Shown here one piece after another: positions 27,232-34,441 of a DNA stretch of 64,000 nt; within the stretch, counting starts at the first letter, position 1; the number at the start of each line of letters is the position of its first letter. Source of the stretch: Shimia sp965227725 (GTDB lineage Bacteria; Pseudomonadota; Alphaproteobacteria; Rhodobacterales; Rhodobacteraceae); NCBI RefSeq assembly GCF_965227725.1, contig NZ_CBDDGH010000001.1, forward strand, positions 310,001-374,000. The letters are read 5' to 3'. A program made the position numbers and the translations under genes. The notes below the pieces were generated by a model. It was not told where the DNA came from. It did not search any database and was given only the letters and a program-made list of their open reading frames with translations.

Positions 27232-29670
27232 ATGAGCAGTTTTGACGAATTTGACGCCTTTGAAGGCGCGTCGCTTTCGGCGCGCGCGATGATGGCGCGC
27301 CCGAGCCCCTATCTGGACGAACTCAACCCGGCGCAGCGGGAAGCTGTGGAGCAAATGGACGGACCAGTCTTGATGCTGGCGGGCGCGGGCACCGGCAAAA
27401 CCAAAGCCCTGACGGCGCGGATTGTGCATCTGCTCAACACCACACGGGCGCGACCCAATGAGATTTTGGCGGTGACCTTTACCAACAAAGCGGCGCGGGA
27501 GATGAAAAACCGCGTCGGCAATATGTTGGGGCATCAGATCGAAGGCATGCCATGGCTGGGCACCTTTCACGCGATCTGCGTCAAACTCCTGCGCCGGCAT
27601 GCCGAGCTGGTTGGGCTGAAATCCAACTTCACGATTCTGGACACCGACGATCAACTGCGCCTGCTCAAGCAGTTGGTAGCGGCGGCCAATATTGATGACA
27701 AACGCTGGCCCGCACGGCAGCTCGCGTCGCTCATAGACGGCTGGAAAAACAGAGCCTTAACCCCACAAAAGCTGCCTGCGGCAGATGCTGGCGCCTACAA
27801 TCACCGAGGTGGCGAACTATACGCGCAGTATCAGACCCGCCTCAAAGAGCTGAACGCTGTGGATTTTGGCGACCTGCTTTTACATATGGTCACCATCTTT
27901 CAGGACAACCCGGATGTGCTCGCCAACTATCAACGCTGGTTCCGCTACATCCTTGTAGACGAATATCAGGATACAAACGTCGCCCAGTATCTCTGGCTGC
28001 GGTTGCTGGCGAGTGGCCACAAAAACATCTGCTGCGTCGGAGATGACGATCAGTCGATCTATGGCTGGCGCGGGGCGGAAGTTGGAAACATCCTACGGTT
28101 TGAAAAGGATTTTCCCGGTGCCCATGTGGTGCGGCTGGAGCAAAATTACCGCTCGACCGGCAATATTTTGGCCGCCGCGTCCAACGTGATCCGCGGCAAC
28201 GAAAATCGCCTTGGCAAAGAGCTTTGGACCGAAGCCGACATGGGCGAAAAGGTGCGTCTGATCGGCCATTGGGACGGCGACGAAGAGGCGCGCTGGGTTG
28301 GCGAAGAAGTCGAAGCCATGCAGCGTGGCACACGTGGCAGCGCCCCAAAGTCGCTTGAGGACATGGCGATTCTCGTGCGGGCTTCTCATCAGATGCGCGC
28401 GTTTGAAGACCGTTTCCTGACCATCGGCCTGCCCTACCGTGTGATTGGTGGCCCGCGATTCTATGAGCGATTGGAGATTCGCGATGCCATGGCCTATTTC
28501 CGGCTGGTGGTCAGCCCGGAGGACGATCTGGCCTTTGAGCGCATTGTGAACACCCCCAAACGTGGGCTTGGCAATGTGGCGCAGCAAAAGATCCAGACCT
28601 GCGCCCGTGCCAATGGGGTGAGCCTCGTGGAGGGCGCCCGTATCCTTCTGGAAGAAAAGGGCATTGGCGGCAAAGGCGCGAAGGAACTTGGCATCCTGCT
28701 GGAGGGACTTGATCGCTGGCGGCGGCAAGGCACCCCACCCCAGGTGGAAGTTGCGCTGGACGATGACGCGGTGATTGATGACGGCGCCACCCAGACTGCA
28801 ATGCGCCTACAAGAGGGCCATGCGGAACTGAGCCACGTGGAACTGGCGCAGGTGATTCTCGATGAATCGGGCTACACCGCGATGTGGCAGAATGACAAAA
28901 CACCCGAGGCGCCGGGGCGCTTGGAAAACCTCAAGGAACTGGTCAAGGCACTGGAAAGCTTTGACAACCTTCAGGGCTTTCTGGAACACGTCAGTCTGAT
29001 CATGGACAACGAAAGCGAGGATGCGGAGCAGAAGATCTCGATCATGACTCTGCACGCCGCCAAAGGCTTGGAATTCCCCGCTGTTTTCCTACCCGGCTGG
29101 GAGGATGGGTTGTTCCCGTCGCAACGCTCCATGGACGAAAACGGCCTCAAGGGCTTGGAGGAAGAGCGGCGGCTGGCCTATGTGGGAATCACCCGCGCTG
29201 AGGAAATTTGCACGATTTCCTTTGCCGGCAATCGCCGTGTGTTCGGCCAATGGCAGAGCCAGATGCCCTCGCGCTTTATCGATGAACTCTCAGACGAGAA
29301 TGTCGAAGTGCTGACCCCACCCGGGCTTTATGGGCACAGTGGCAATACGCGGGACAGCGGCGGGTTTGGCACCTCAGGGCTTGAGCAATCGGCCATGCGG
29401 GCTGACGGCTACAACTCTCCGGGCTGGAAGCGCCTGCAATCACGCGCGGGTCAATATGGCACAAGCCAGCCGAAAGAGACCAAAGCCTCCGCCATCGACA
29501 TGCAAGCCATCTCAAGCTTTATGGTTGGCGATCGCGTGTTCCATCAGAAGTTCGGCTACGGCCAAGTGGCTGATATCGAAGGCGACAAGCTGACCGTAGA
29601 TTTTGAAAAAGCCGGGCAGAAGAAGGTTGTGGCGCGGTTTGTTTCCGCACCAAACGACATCCCGTTCTGA
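27232..29670 (+). CDS. UvrD/PcrA-type superfamily 1 DNA helicase
   Basis: An 812-residue 3'-to-5' helicase for nucleotide excision and mismatch repair. Motifs in order are: Q motif LNPAQREAVEQ; Walker A AGAGTGKTKAL; VTFTNKAAREMK; TFHAICVKLLRRH; Walker B ILVDEYQDTN; GDDDQSIYGWRGAE; QNYRST; and TLHAAKGLEFPAVFLPGWED with YVGITRAEE. A C-terminal Tudor-like segment (VGDRVFHQKFGYGQVADIEG) is typical of PcrA/UvrD. The gene is monocistronic. Confidence 0.96.
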   Translation: MSSFDEFDAFEGASLSARAMMARPSPYLDELNPAQREAVEQMDGPVLMLAGAGTGKTKALTARIVHLLNTTRARPNEILAVTFTNKAAREMKNRVGNMLGHQIEGMPWLGTFHAICVKLLRRHAELVGLKSNFTILDTDDQLRLLKQLVAAANIDDKRWPARQLASLIDGWKNRALTPQKLPAADAGAYNHRGGELYAQYQTRLKELNAVDFGDLLLHMVTIFQDNPDVLANYQRWFRYILVDEYQDTNVAQYLWLRLLASGHKNICCVGDDDQSIYGWRGAEVGNILRFEKDFPGAHVVRLEQNYRSTGNILAAASNVIRGNENRLGKELWTEADMGEKVRLIGHWDGDEEARWVGEEVEAMQRGTRGSAPKSLEDMAILVRASHQMRAFEDRFLTIGLPYRVIGGPRFYERLEIRDAMAYFRLVVSPEDDLAFERIVNTPKRGLGNVAQQKIQTCARANGVSLVEGARILLEEKGIGGKGAKELGILLEGLDRWRRQGTPPQVEVALDDDAVIDDGATQTAMRLQEGHAELSHVELAQVILDESGYTAMWQNDKTPEAPGRLENLKELVKALESFDNLQGFLEHVSLIMDNESEDAEQKISIMTLHAAKGLEFPAVFLPGWEDGLFPSQRSMDENGLKGLEEERRLAYVGITRAEEICTISFAGNRRVFGQWQSQMPSRFIDELSDENVEVLTPPGLYGHSGNTRDSGGFGTSGLEQSAMRADGYNSPGWKRLQSRAGQYGTSQPKETKASAIDMQAISSFMVGDRVFHQKFGYGQVADIEGDKLTVDFEKAGQKKVVARFVSAPNDIPF

Positions 29671-29749
29671 CCACACGTCGGCAGGCGGCCCCCACCATTG
29701 ACAGGGCCGCACACGCGCCATTGAGTGGGCATCAGACAGGAGGATGCCC

Positions 29750-30379
29750 ATGATTTTCTATGATTGCAGCACAGCGCCCAGTCCGCGCCGGGCCAGAATG
29801 TTCATTGCCGAAAAGGGACTTAGCGTCGAGACACGGCAAGTGGATCTGCGCAATGATGCCCACCGTGCACCGGAGTTTTTGGCGATCAACCCCTGGGGCA
29901 CGGTGCCCGTTCTGGTGACAGACAGCGGGCAAAGCCTCACCGAGAACATCGCGATTGCCACCTATCTGGAAGCGGCGCATCCGGAGCCGCCTTTGATGGG
30001 GCGGACGCCTGAGGAAAAGGGGGCGGTGTCGATGTGGAATGCGGTGTGTGAGTTTCATGCCGGGCTTTCCATTGCCGAAGCATTGCGCAACTCCACCCCT
30101 GCCTTGAAGGGGCGTGCACTACCTGGGGCGGTGGATTATGAGCAGATCCCAGAACTCGCGGCGCGGGGCGCAAAACGATTGGGGTTGTTTTATGAGACGC
30201 TGGAAGCCCGCCTGCTGGACAGCCCATGGCTCGCTGGCGGTGCATTCACTTTGGCGGACATCACGGCCTTTGTGTTCTGCGACTTTGCCCGAATCGTGAA
30301 ACTCCCCCCTCCGGCAGAGAACACGGCGACGCAGGCCTGGTATGCCAAAGTGCAAGCAAGGCCCAGTGCGGTGCTCTGA
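29750..30379 (+). CDS. Glutathione S-transferase family protein
   Basis: A 209-residue protein with an N-terminal thioredoxin-like domain (IFYDCSTAPSPRRARMFIAE, INPWGTVPVL, LTENIAIATYLE) and an all-helical C-terminal domain (LAGGAFTLADITAFV). It resembles GST subgroups with a Ser or Cys near the N-terminus; Ser7 or Ser11 could be catalytic. The start is ATG at 29750, because AGGAGG at 29738-29743 touches the earlier ATG at 29744 and is spaced correctly only for the later one. It is convergent with the hairpin array and is followed by a terminator. Confidence 0.88.
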   Translation: MIFYDCSTAPSPRRARMFIAEKGLSVETRQVDLRNDAHRAPEFLAINPWGTVPVLVTDSGQSLTENIAIATYLEAAHPEPPLMGRTPEEKGAVSMWNAVCEFHAGLSIAEALRNSTPALKGRALPGAVDYEQIPELAARGAKRLGLFYETLEARLLDSPWLAGGAFTLADITAFVFCDFARIVKLPPPAENTATQAWYAKVQARPSAVL

Positions 30380-30404
30380 CATCGCCAGAAAGACGAAAGC
30401 AGCC

Positions 30405-30428
30405 AAGCGCCCTCTAGGGCGCTTTTTT
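30405..30428 (+). terminator. Rho-independent terminator after the GST gene
   Basis: Stem AAGCGCCC (30405-30412) and GGGCGCTT (30417-30424) with loop TCTA and a T-run on the plus strand. In the other direction it lies 33 bases beyond the last anti-SD hairpin and has only a weak pyrimidine-rich tail, so it may be a partial stop for the array transcript too. Confidence 0.85.
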
Positions 30429-30460
30429 CATGTCTTGCAATGCTTTGAAGGGAGAATGCA

Positions 30461-30536
30461 GCGGCGACATCAGGGAGGAGGAGAGATGTCGCCGCGCTTC
30501 ACACAAAACGCTCAGGGAGGAGGAGAGAGCGCCTTG
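30461..30536 (-). ncRNA. Anti-SD sRNA unit 5 (last)
   Basis: Hairpin 30504-30513 with 30527-30536 (10 bp, two G-U pairs) and a perfect 10-bp hairpin GCGGCGACAT (30461-30470) with ATGTCGCCGC (30486-30495), 8 bases apart. The preceding spacer has GAGCC-GCGT-GGCTC. No clear U-tract follows. Confidence 0.85.
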
Positions 30537-30568
30537 ATACCGGTGAGCCGCGTGGCTCGAATTTCGAG

Positions 30569-30646
30569 GCGGCAGCACCAGGGAGGAGGAGAGGTGCTGC
30601 CGCTCTAGTCACAAGAGCTCTCAGGGAGGAGGAGAGAGAACCCTTG
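30569..30646 (-). ncRNA. Anti-SD sRNA unit 4
   Basis: Hairpin 30612-30622 with 30636-30646 (two G-U pairs) and a perfect 11-bp hairpin 30569-30579 with 30593-30603, 8 bases apart. The preceding spacer contains AGCCC and GGGCT arms (GGGCT-GTCAG-AGCCC on the plus strand). Confidence 0.85.
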
Positions 30647-30680
30647 ATCTCGTTGGGCTGTCAGAGCCCGGAATTCTTGG

Positions 30681-30758
30681 GCGACGACACCAGGGAGGAG
30701 GAGAGGTGCCGCCGCTCTAGACACAAGCACCCTCAGGGAGGAGGAGAGAGAGCGCTTG
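30681..30758 (-). ncRNA. Anti-SD sRNA unit 3
   Basis: Hairpin 30724-30734 with 30748-30758 (11 bp, two G-U pairs) and hairpin 30681-30691 with 30705-30715 (11 bp, two G-U pairs), 8 bases apart. The 33-base spacer before it again contains a short inverted repeat. Confidence 0.85.
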
Positions 30759-30791
30759 ATCTCGCTGGGCTATCGGAGCCCGAATTTTGTT

Positions 30792-30867
30792 GCGACGACG
30801 CCAGGGAGGAGGAGAGGCGCCGTCGCTATGTTCAAGGCCCTCCAGGGAGGAGGAGAGGAGAGACTTG
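30792..30867 (-). ncRNA. Anti-SD sRNA unit 2
   Basis: Hairpin 30833-30843 with 30857-30867 (one true mismatch, one G-U) and hairpin 30792-30802 with 30816-30826 (one G-U), 6 bases apart, both with the 13-nt loop. The preceding 32-base spacer folds into a small GGGCC-AAAU-GGUCC stem. Confidence 0.85.
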
Positions 30868-30899
30868 AGCTCTTTGGACCATTTGGCCCGTTGTTCGCC

Positions 30900-30969
30900 G
30901 CGACGATACCAGGGAGGAGGAGAGGCATCGTCGCAGAATTGGAAAGCCTGAGGGAGGAGATGGCTTCCC
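30900..30969 (-). ncRNA. Anti-SD sRNA unit 1 (promoter-proximal)
   Basis: Two hairpins. The first (30941-30948 with 30962-30969) has a diverged loop AUCUCCUCCCUCA. The second (30900-30910 with 30924-30934) is an 11-bp stem with one G-U pair. They are 6 bases apart. This is the most diverged unit. Confidence 0.8.
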
Positions 30970-30977
30970 GAAACTAT

Positions 30978-31193
30978 TTAAGCGTCTTGGCTGGCCTCGA
31001 TGGCCAGACGACGGATCATGGAACGGCTCAGACCGAGGTCGTTCAGTTCACGATCAGACAGCGCGCTCAACTCGTTATAAGTCTCGCGGTAAACGCGGTA
31101 TTGCCGCAGGCGCTCTGCCAGGTTTGCGATAAAAGCCGAAAAGCCTGAGGCTTTAGGGGCTGCCACCGGGGCGCTGTTTGCTGCATATGCCAT
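30978..31193 (-). CDS. DUF1127 domain small protein
   Basis: A 71-residue basic protein. The N-terminal half is Ala/Pro/Ser-rich. The C-terminal 45 residues (RLRQYRVYRETYNELSALSD, then RELNDLGLSRSMIRRLA) form the DUF1127 helix pair. Small arginine-rich DUF1127 proteins bind RNA and influence RNA turnover or phosphate and carbon metabolism in Agrobacterium and Rhodobacter. Here the gene heads the transcript that carries the ten anti-SD hairpins, the same arrangement as RSP_6037 with CcsR1-4 in R. sphaeroides. Confidence 0.93.
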   Translation of the reverse strand: MAYAANSAPVAAPKASGFSAFIANLAERLRQYRVYRETYNELSALSDRELNDLGLSRSMIRRLAIEASQDA

Positions 31194-31240
31194 AATCGTT
31201 ACTCTCGCGTTTGAGTGTGTCCGTTCGCTTGTGAACTGTA

Positions 31241-31266
31241 TATGGGATCATGCTGCAGATGCACAA
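31241..31266 (-). promoter_or_regulatory. Possible RpoH-type promoter of DUF1127 and the hairpin array
   Basis: On the minus strand TTGTGC (31261-31266) is followed after 14 bases by CCCATA (31241-31246), resembling a heat-shock sigma factor promoter (TTGAA and CCCAT-T type). It would start RNA about 40 bases before the ATG. The 11-base string TCCCATATACA is shared with the region upstream of the second DUF1127 gene (44081-44091). The known CcsR promoter depends on RpoHI/RpoHII, so this fits, but the -35 match is weak. Confidence 0.4.
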
Positions 31267-31384
31267 TAGACAGCTCCGCAATGCAGTTATGCGCGGACGG
31301 AATATCAGACGCCACGTCACAAACCCCTGCACAAGAAATGTGCAAATCGCGGAAAACCTTGAAGAAATATGAAGGTTTTACTAC

Positions 31385-31398
31385 ATGATCAAAATCAT
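31385..31398. promoter_or_regulatory. Possible FNR/CRP-type box upstream of mrp
   Basis: ATGATCAAAATCAT at 31385-31398 contains TGAT-N4-ATCA, the core of the FNR-family half sites, 40 bases before the mrp start. Flanking bases do not match TTGAT/ATCAA fully. Two more inverted repeats, TGCACA-N5-TGTGCA (31328-31344) and CTGCA-N9-TGCAG (31405-31423), lie in the same intergenic region. Confidence 0.25.
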
Positions 31399-31437
31399 AA
31401 GTGCCTGCATTGTGCACTTGCAGCATAGGAGTTCAGC

Positions 31438-32514
31438 ATGCCGGTGACCAAAGCAGATGTGCAGGCCGTATTGTCAAAAATTGCCTTACCGGATGGGGGC
31501 GATCTGGTGTCGCGCGATTTTTTGCGGGCCCTTGTGATTGACGGTGAGTCGGTGCGTTTTGTTCTTGAAGCGCCCAACGCAGATATAGCACGGATGATGG
31601 AGCCGTTGCGCAAAGCGGCTGAAGCGTCCGTTGCACAGCTGCCCGGCGTGTCTCAGGTGCAGGTCGCGTTGACCGCGCATGAGGCCTCCCCTGCCCCGAA
31701 ACAAGCCGCGCCGAATCTCAAGATCGGAGGGCACCCAAAACCGCAGGCGGGTCCGATGAAAGTGGCCGGTGTGAAGCGCATTCTGGCGGTGGGGTCCGGC
31801 AAGGGCGGCGTGGGGAAATCCACTGTCTCCTCCAACCTCGCCGTGGCGCTGGCCAAACAGGGGCGCAAGGTGGGCTTGCTGGATGCAGATATCTACGGCC
31901 CAAGCCAGCCCCGTATGATGGGGGTCAACAAACGCCCGGCCAGCCCGGACGGGAAGACCATTATTCCCCTGCACGCCCATGGGGTTACCATCATGTCGCT
32001 GGGCTTTATGCTGGAAGAAGACAAACCTGTGGTCTGGCGCGGCCCGATGCTGATGGGCGCGCTGCAGCAAATGCTGACACAGGTGCAATGGGGCGAGCTG
32101 GATGTGCTGATTGTGGATCTGCCGCCGGGCACAGGGGATGTGCAGCTGACACTGTGCCAGAAAACCGAACTGACCGGCGCCATTGTGGTGAGCACGCCGC
32201 AGGACGTCGCCCTGCTGGACGCGCGCAAGGCGCTTGGCATGTTTGATCAGTTAAAGACGCCGGTGCTGGGACTCATTGAAAACATGAGCCTTTTCCACTG
32301 TCCGAACTGTGGCCATGAGGCCCATATCTTTGGCCATGGTGGTGTGGCCGCAGAGGCGGAGAAACTGGGTGTGCCGCTGCTGGGCGCGCTGCCGATTGAT
32401 CTGGACACCCGGTTGGCCGGAGACGGTGGCACCCCGATTGCGGCGGGGGAAAGCGATATGGCCAAAGCCTATGGTCAGATCGCGGCAGGCCTTGTGAAAG
32501 GTGGGATGGCCTGA
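31438..32514 (+). CDS. mrp: Mrp/NBP35 family Fe-S cluster carrier ATPase
   Basis: A 358-residue protein. Residues 1-80 are a MIP18/DUF59-like domain. The P-loop ATPase domain follows, with the deviant Walker A GSGKGGVGKSTVSSNLA, VDLPPGTGDVQLTL and the CPNC pair (SLFHCPNCGHEAHIFGHGG) that binds a bridging Fe-S cluster at the dimer interface. Family members (ApbC, Mrp) carry Fe-S clusters to apoproteins. The gene is divergent from the DUF1127 gene. Confidence 0.94.
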   Translation: MPVTKADVQAVLSKIALPDGGDLVSRDFLRALVIDGESVRFVLEAPNADIARMMEPLRKAAEASVAQLPGVSQVQVALTAHEASPAPKQAAPNLKIGGHPKPQAGPMKVAGVKRILAVGSGKGGVGKSTVSSNLAVALAKQGRKVGLLDADIYGPSQPRMMGVNKRPASPDGKTIIPLHAHGVTIMSLGFMLEEDKPVVWRGPMLMGALQQMLTQVQWGELDVLIVDLPPGTGDVQLTLCQKTELTGAIVVSTPQDVALLDARKALGMFDQLKTPVLGLIENMSLFHCPNCGHEAHIFGHGGVAAEAEKLGVPLLGALPIDLDTRLAGDGGTPIAAGESDMAKAYGQIAAGLVKGGMA

Positions 32515-32545
32515 GCCATCCCTACCCCACTCTCAGCCCTAACGC

Positions 32546-32854
32546 TCAGCTCATGACTTCACCAATCATGATCTGAGGCTGCACATTGGTGAAATTCGGG
32601 ATGTCCGCCATCACCGGGCCTGCTGCGCCCATGGCGGCATCCATAGCCGCTTGATCTTCAAAGAGAATCGTCGCGATGGCGTGAAACGGGCTGGGCACAT
32701 TGGGCCCACCTGCGAGCCCCTTGCTGGCCTGCGCAGAGACCATATGCGGCCCCATATGTTCCCCGACAAGATCCATATGTGTGCTGGCATAATATGCGTG
32801 GTCAAATGTGGTGCCTTCCCCAACCGGATAGAGCACCTGCAGTGAAACAGCCAT
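32546..32854 (-). CDS. EthD family protein
   Basis: A 102-residue dimeric alpha/beta-barrel protein. VLYPVGEGTTFDHAYYASTH matches the EthD signature, in which a short strand is followed by F-D-xxYYxxxH. The second half, AIATILFEDQAAMDAAMG and ADIPNFTNVQPQIMIGEV, completes the ferredoxin-like fold. EthD was named from ether degradation, but most members have no known substrate. It has a good GGAGG ribosome binding site and is convergent with mrp. Confidence 0.85.
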   Translation of the reverse strand: MAVSLQVLYPVGEGTTFDHAYYASTHMDLVGEHMGPHMVSAQASKGLAGGPNVPSPFHAIATILFEDQAAMDAAMGAAGPVMADIPNFTNVQPQIMIGEVMS

Positions 32855-33100
32855 GACAACCTCCCAATGTTCAACTGTGTCGCCCCCAGCCTAGCGTCTG
32901 CATGCGACTCGGCGAGCGTTTTGTTGGGGCATTAACGTTTTGGGACGCTGCGGAAGACGCAAAACATCAACGTCGGTATTGCGTCTGCATCGCGGCTGTA
33001 TTGCGGAGGTGCGATTTTTGACCCTTTGGAAAAACGCCCGCTTTAACGGCCCGCGCGCCGCAACGTGGCGCAGGACAACGCGAATCGGGCCAGTCAAAGG

Positions 33101-33604
33101 CTAGGATTTTGGCGTGGCCACCGCGTGGGCCAGAAAATCGCTGAGCTCCGCATAAAGCGTCTTGCGTTCCTCTTCGGACAGGAAGCTGCCAATCTCCACC
33201 GTGCGGCCGCTGCCTGACAAAGTCACATAATGGGGCACCGGGCCGCCGTTCACATGTATGTCGGCACGAGCCCAATAGACATTGCAGGACCACTCCTGCA
33301 CCGCGCCGCGGGCCGGTTTGCGACTGAGCGAAAGCGTGTCTGCGCGCAGCGACAGCGCCTCAAACACATCGCCGTCCTTGTAGGACCGCTGCAAACCAAA
33401 CCAGAGCGCGCCGACCACCAGCAGGATGAAGGGCAGCAGGCCCCAGAACAGCACCGTGCCAATCAACCCATAGAGCGGGATGGTGCCCGCGGTGAAGGCA
33501 AAGAGCACCATGGCGGCGAATCCCCTGCGCGGCAGGGAGCGGTGCGGCCAGAGGGTGAGCACCGGTTGATCGGGCGTGGCGGGGTCAGTCCAACAGTGAG
33601 GCAT
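33101..33604 (-). CDS. DUF2244 membrane protein
   Basis: A 167-residue protein. The start chosen is ATG at 33604 (MPHCWTDPATPDQPVLTLWP); the frame is open 17 codons further but that part is unlike the family. PHRSLPRRGFAAMVLFAF precedes two adjacent membrane segments (about 30-75), and the C-terminal half (about 80-167) is a soluble beta-rich domain ending in FLSEEERKTLYAELSDFL. Function is unknown. In Rhodobacterales such genes often lie near cytochrome oxidase genes, as here with ctaD 0.8 kb upstream, so an accessory role in oxidase biogenesis is possible but unproven. Confidence 0.8.
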   Translation of the reverse strand: MPHCWTDPATPDQPVLTLWPHRSLPRRGFAAMVLFAFTAGTIPLYGLIGTVLFWGLLPFILLVVGALWFGLQRSYKDGDVFEALSLRADTLSLSRKPARGAVQEWSCNVYWARADIHVNGGPVPHYVTLSGSGRTVEIGSFLSEEERKTLYAELSDFLAHAVATPKS

Positions 33605-33718
33605 CAGCGGGAGCCTTTGGGTTGCAGGGGCCAGCCCCTCTTGCCCTGCGGGCAATTCACCCCGGGATATTGGGGGAATGAGAAGCTTGTGGTGGGAAGT
33701 CTCATCGCGGGCGGGGCC

Positions 33719-34348
33719 TCACTTCATGCCTTTGCCGCAGGCCAGAAGCACATAGCGGCCCAGAACGGTGGGATCATTGGGGGTGTAACGCGCATGCGCG
33801 AATCCGGCGCCTTCCAGGATTTCGAGGTATTCCGAGGGCTCCAGACTGCCGTGGTAGACCGGCTCCCCTGCCACTGTGCCTGCAACCTCGCCTTCGCCGT
33901 GTCCCACGGTCAGTAACAGGTTGCCGCCCGGGCGGAGCAGAGAGAGCATCTGTGGGAGTGCCGCGCGTTGTTCTGCGGGGCTGAGGTGAAAGAAGGCGTC
34001 CCAGCTCAGGAGGACGTCAAAGCCTCCCTTAAGCGTCAGCGCGCGCATGTCCATCACGTGGAAGGTGGCCGCCGGAACGTTGCTGCGGGCAAGGTCAATC
34101 ATGGCGGGGCTGGCATCGATGCCGGTGACGCGATGACCCAGCGCCACCAGATGCGCCGCAAGCGGGCGACCGGCACCGCAGCCAAGATCCAGCACATCCG
34201 CAGGCTGGGACATGCCCGCCATGACCTTCGTAAGCCAATTGGCTTCGCGCAGGGACAGATCGCGCTGTGCATCCCAATGGGCGGCATTGCGGTCATAGAC
34301 CGCGTGCATGTTGGCTTTGACGGTTGAGAGATCTTGGGGGCTGGGCAT
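33719..34348 (-). CDS. Class I SAM-dependent methyltransferase
   Basis: A 209-residue protein with motif I DVLDLGCGAGRPLAAHL (about 51-67), motif post-I TGIDASPAMIDLAR, and FDVLLSWDAFFHLSPAEQ as motif II/III. The N-terminus (VYDRNAAHWDAQRDL) is typical of small-molecule methyltransferases. The substrate is not known. It is transcribed in the same direction as ctaD, but the ctaD terminator separates them. Confidence 0.85.
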   Translation of the reverse strand: MPSPQDLSTVKANMHAVYDRNAAHWDAQRDLSLREANWLTKVMAGMSQPADVLDLGCGAGRPLAAHLVALGHRVTGIDASPAMIDLARSNVPAATFHVMDMRALTLKGGFDVLLSWDAFFHLSPAEQRAALPQMLSLLRPGGNLLLTVGHGEGEVAGTVAGEPVYHGSLEPSEYLEILEGAGFAHARYTPNDPTVLGRYVLLACGKGMK

Positions 34349-34380
34349 CGCGGGGTCGGGTATGTGTGGCGGTGCGGACA

Positions 34381-34413
34381 GAAAAGGCCCCGGAGCGGGG
34401 TGCGCCGGGGCCT
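34381..34413 (-). terminator. Rho-independent terminator after ctaD
   Basis: In the minus direction GGCCCCGG (34405-34412) pairs with CCGGGGCC (34386-34393), followed by TTTTC. It lies 29 bases after the ctaD stop. Confidence 0.85.
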
Positions 34414-34441
34414 CTTTGGTTAGGTCAGTGCCGACGCCATG

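Larger units (their letters stand above)
30461..30969 (-). ncRNA. Tandem array of ten anti-Shine-Dalgarno hairpins (CcsR/cuckoo-type sRNAs)
   Basis: On the minus strand, starting 8 bases after the DUF1127 stop, there are ten hairpins in five units. Nine loops are exactly UCUCCUCCUCCCU (13 nt). The tenth, nearest the gene, is AUCUCCUCCCUCA. Stems are 8-11 bp. Plus-strand loop starts for one hairpin type are 30472, 30580, 30692, 30803 and 30911, and for the other 30514, 30623, 30735, 30844 and 30951. The period is therefore 107-112 bases. Several stem positions are A-C mismatches on the plus strand but G-U pairs in minus-strand RNA, which fixes the direction. Known CcsR RNAs of Rhodobacter sphaeroides have paired CCUCCUCCC loops, follow a DUF1127 gene and are processed from its mRNA. 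The number of mature RNAs here is inferred. Confidence 0.9.

Noticed and set aside
30461..30969. CRISPR array
   Set aside because: The repeat is a 13-base loop inside different palindromes, spacers are themselves conserved, and there are no cas genes.
30342..31148. Plus-strand open frames across the repeat array that could be called small repeat proteins
   Set aside because: Their GGGEE-like repeats simply translate the AGGGAGGAGGAGA loop sequence, the frames shift between units, and the conserved feature is the RNA stem on the other strand.
32855..33100. Extra small gene or sRNA between the EthD-like and DUF2244 genes
   Set aside because: Several weak inverted repeats and open frames exist, but none has a ribosome binding site, promoter or strong stem.
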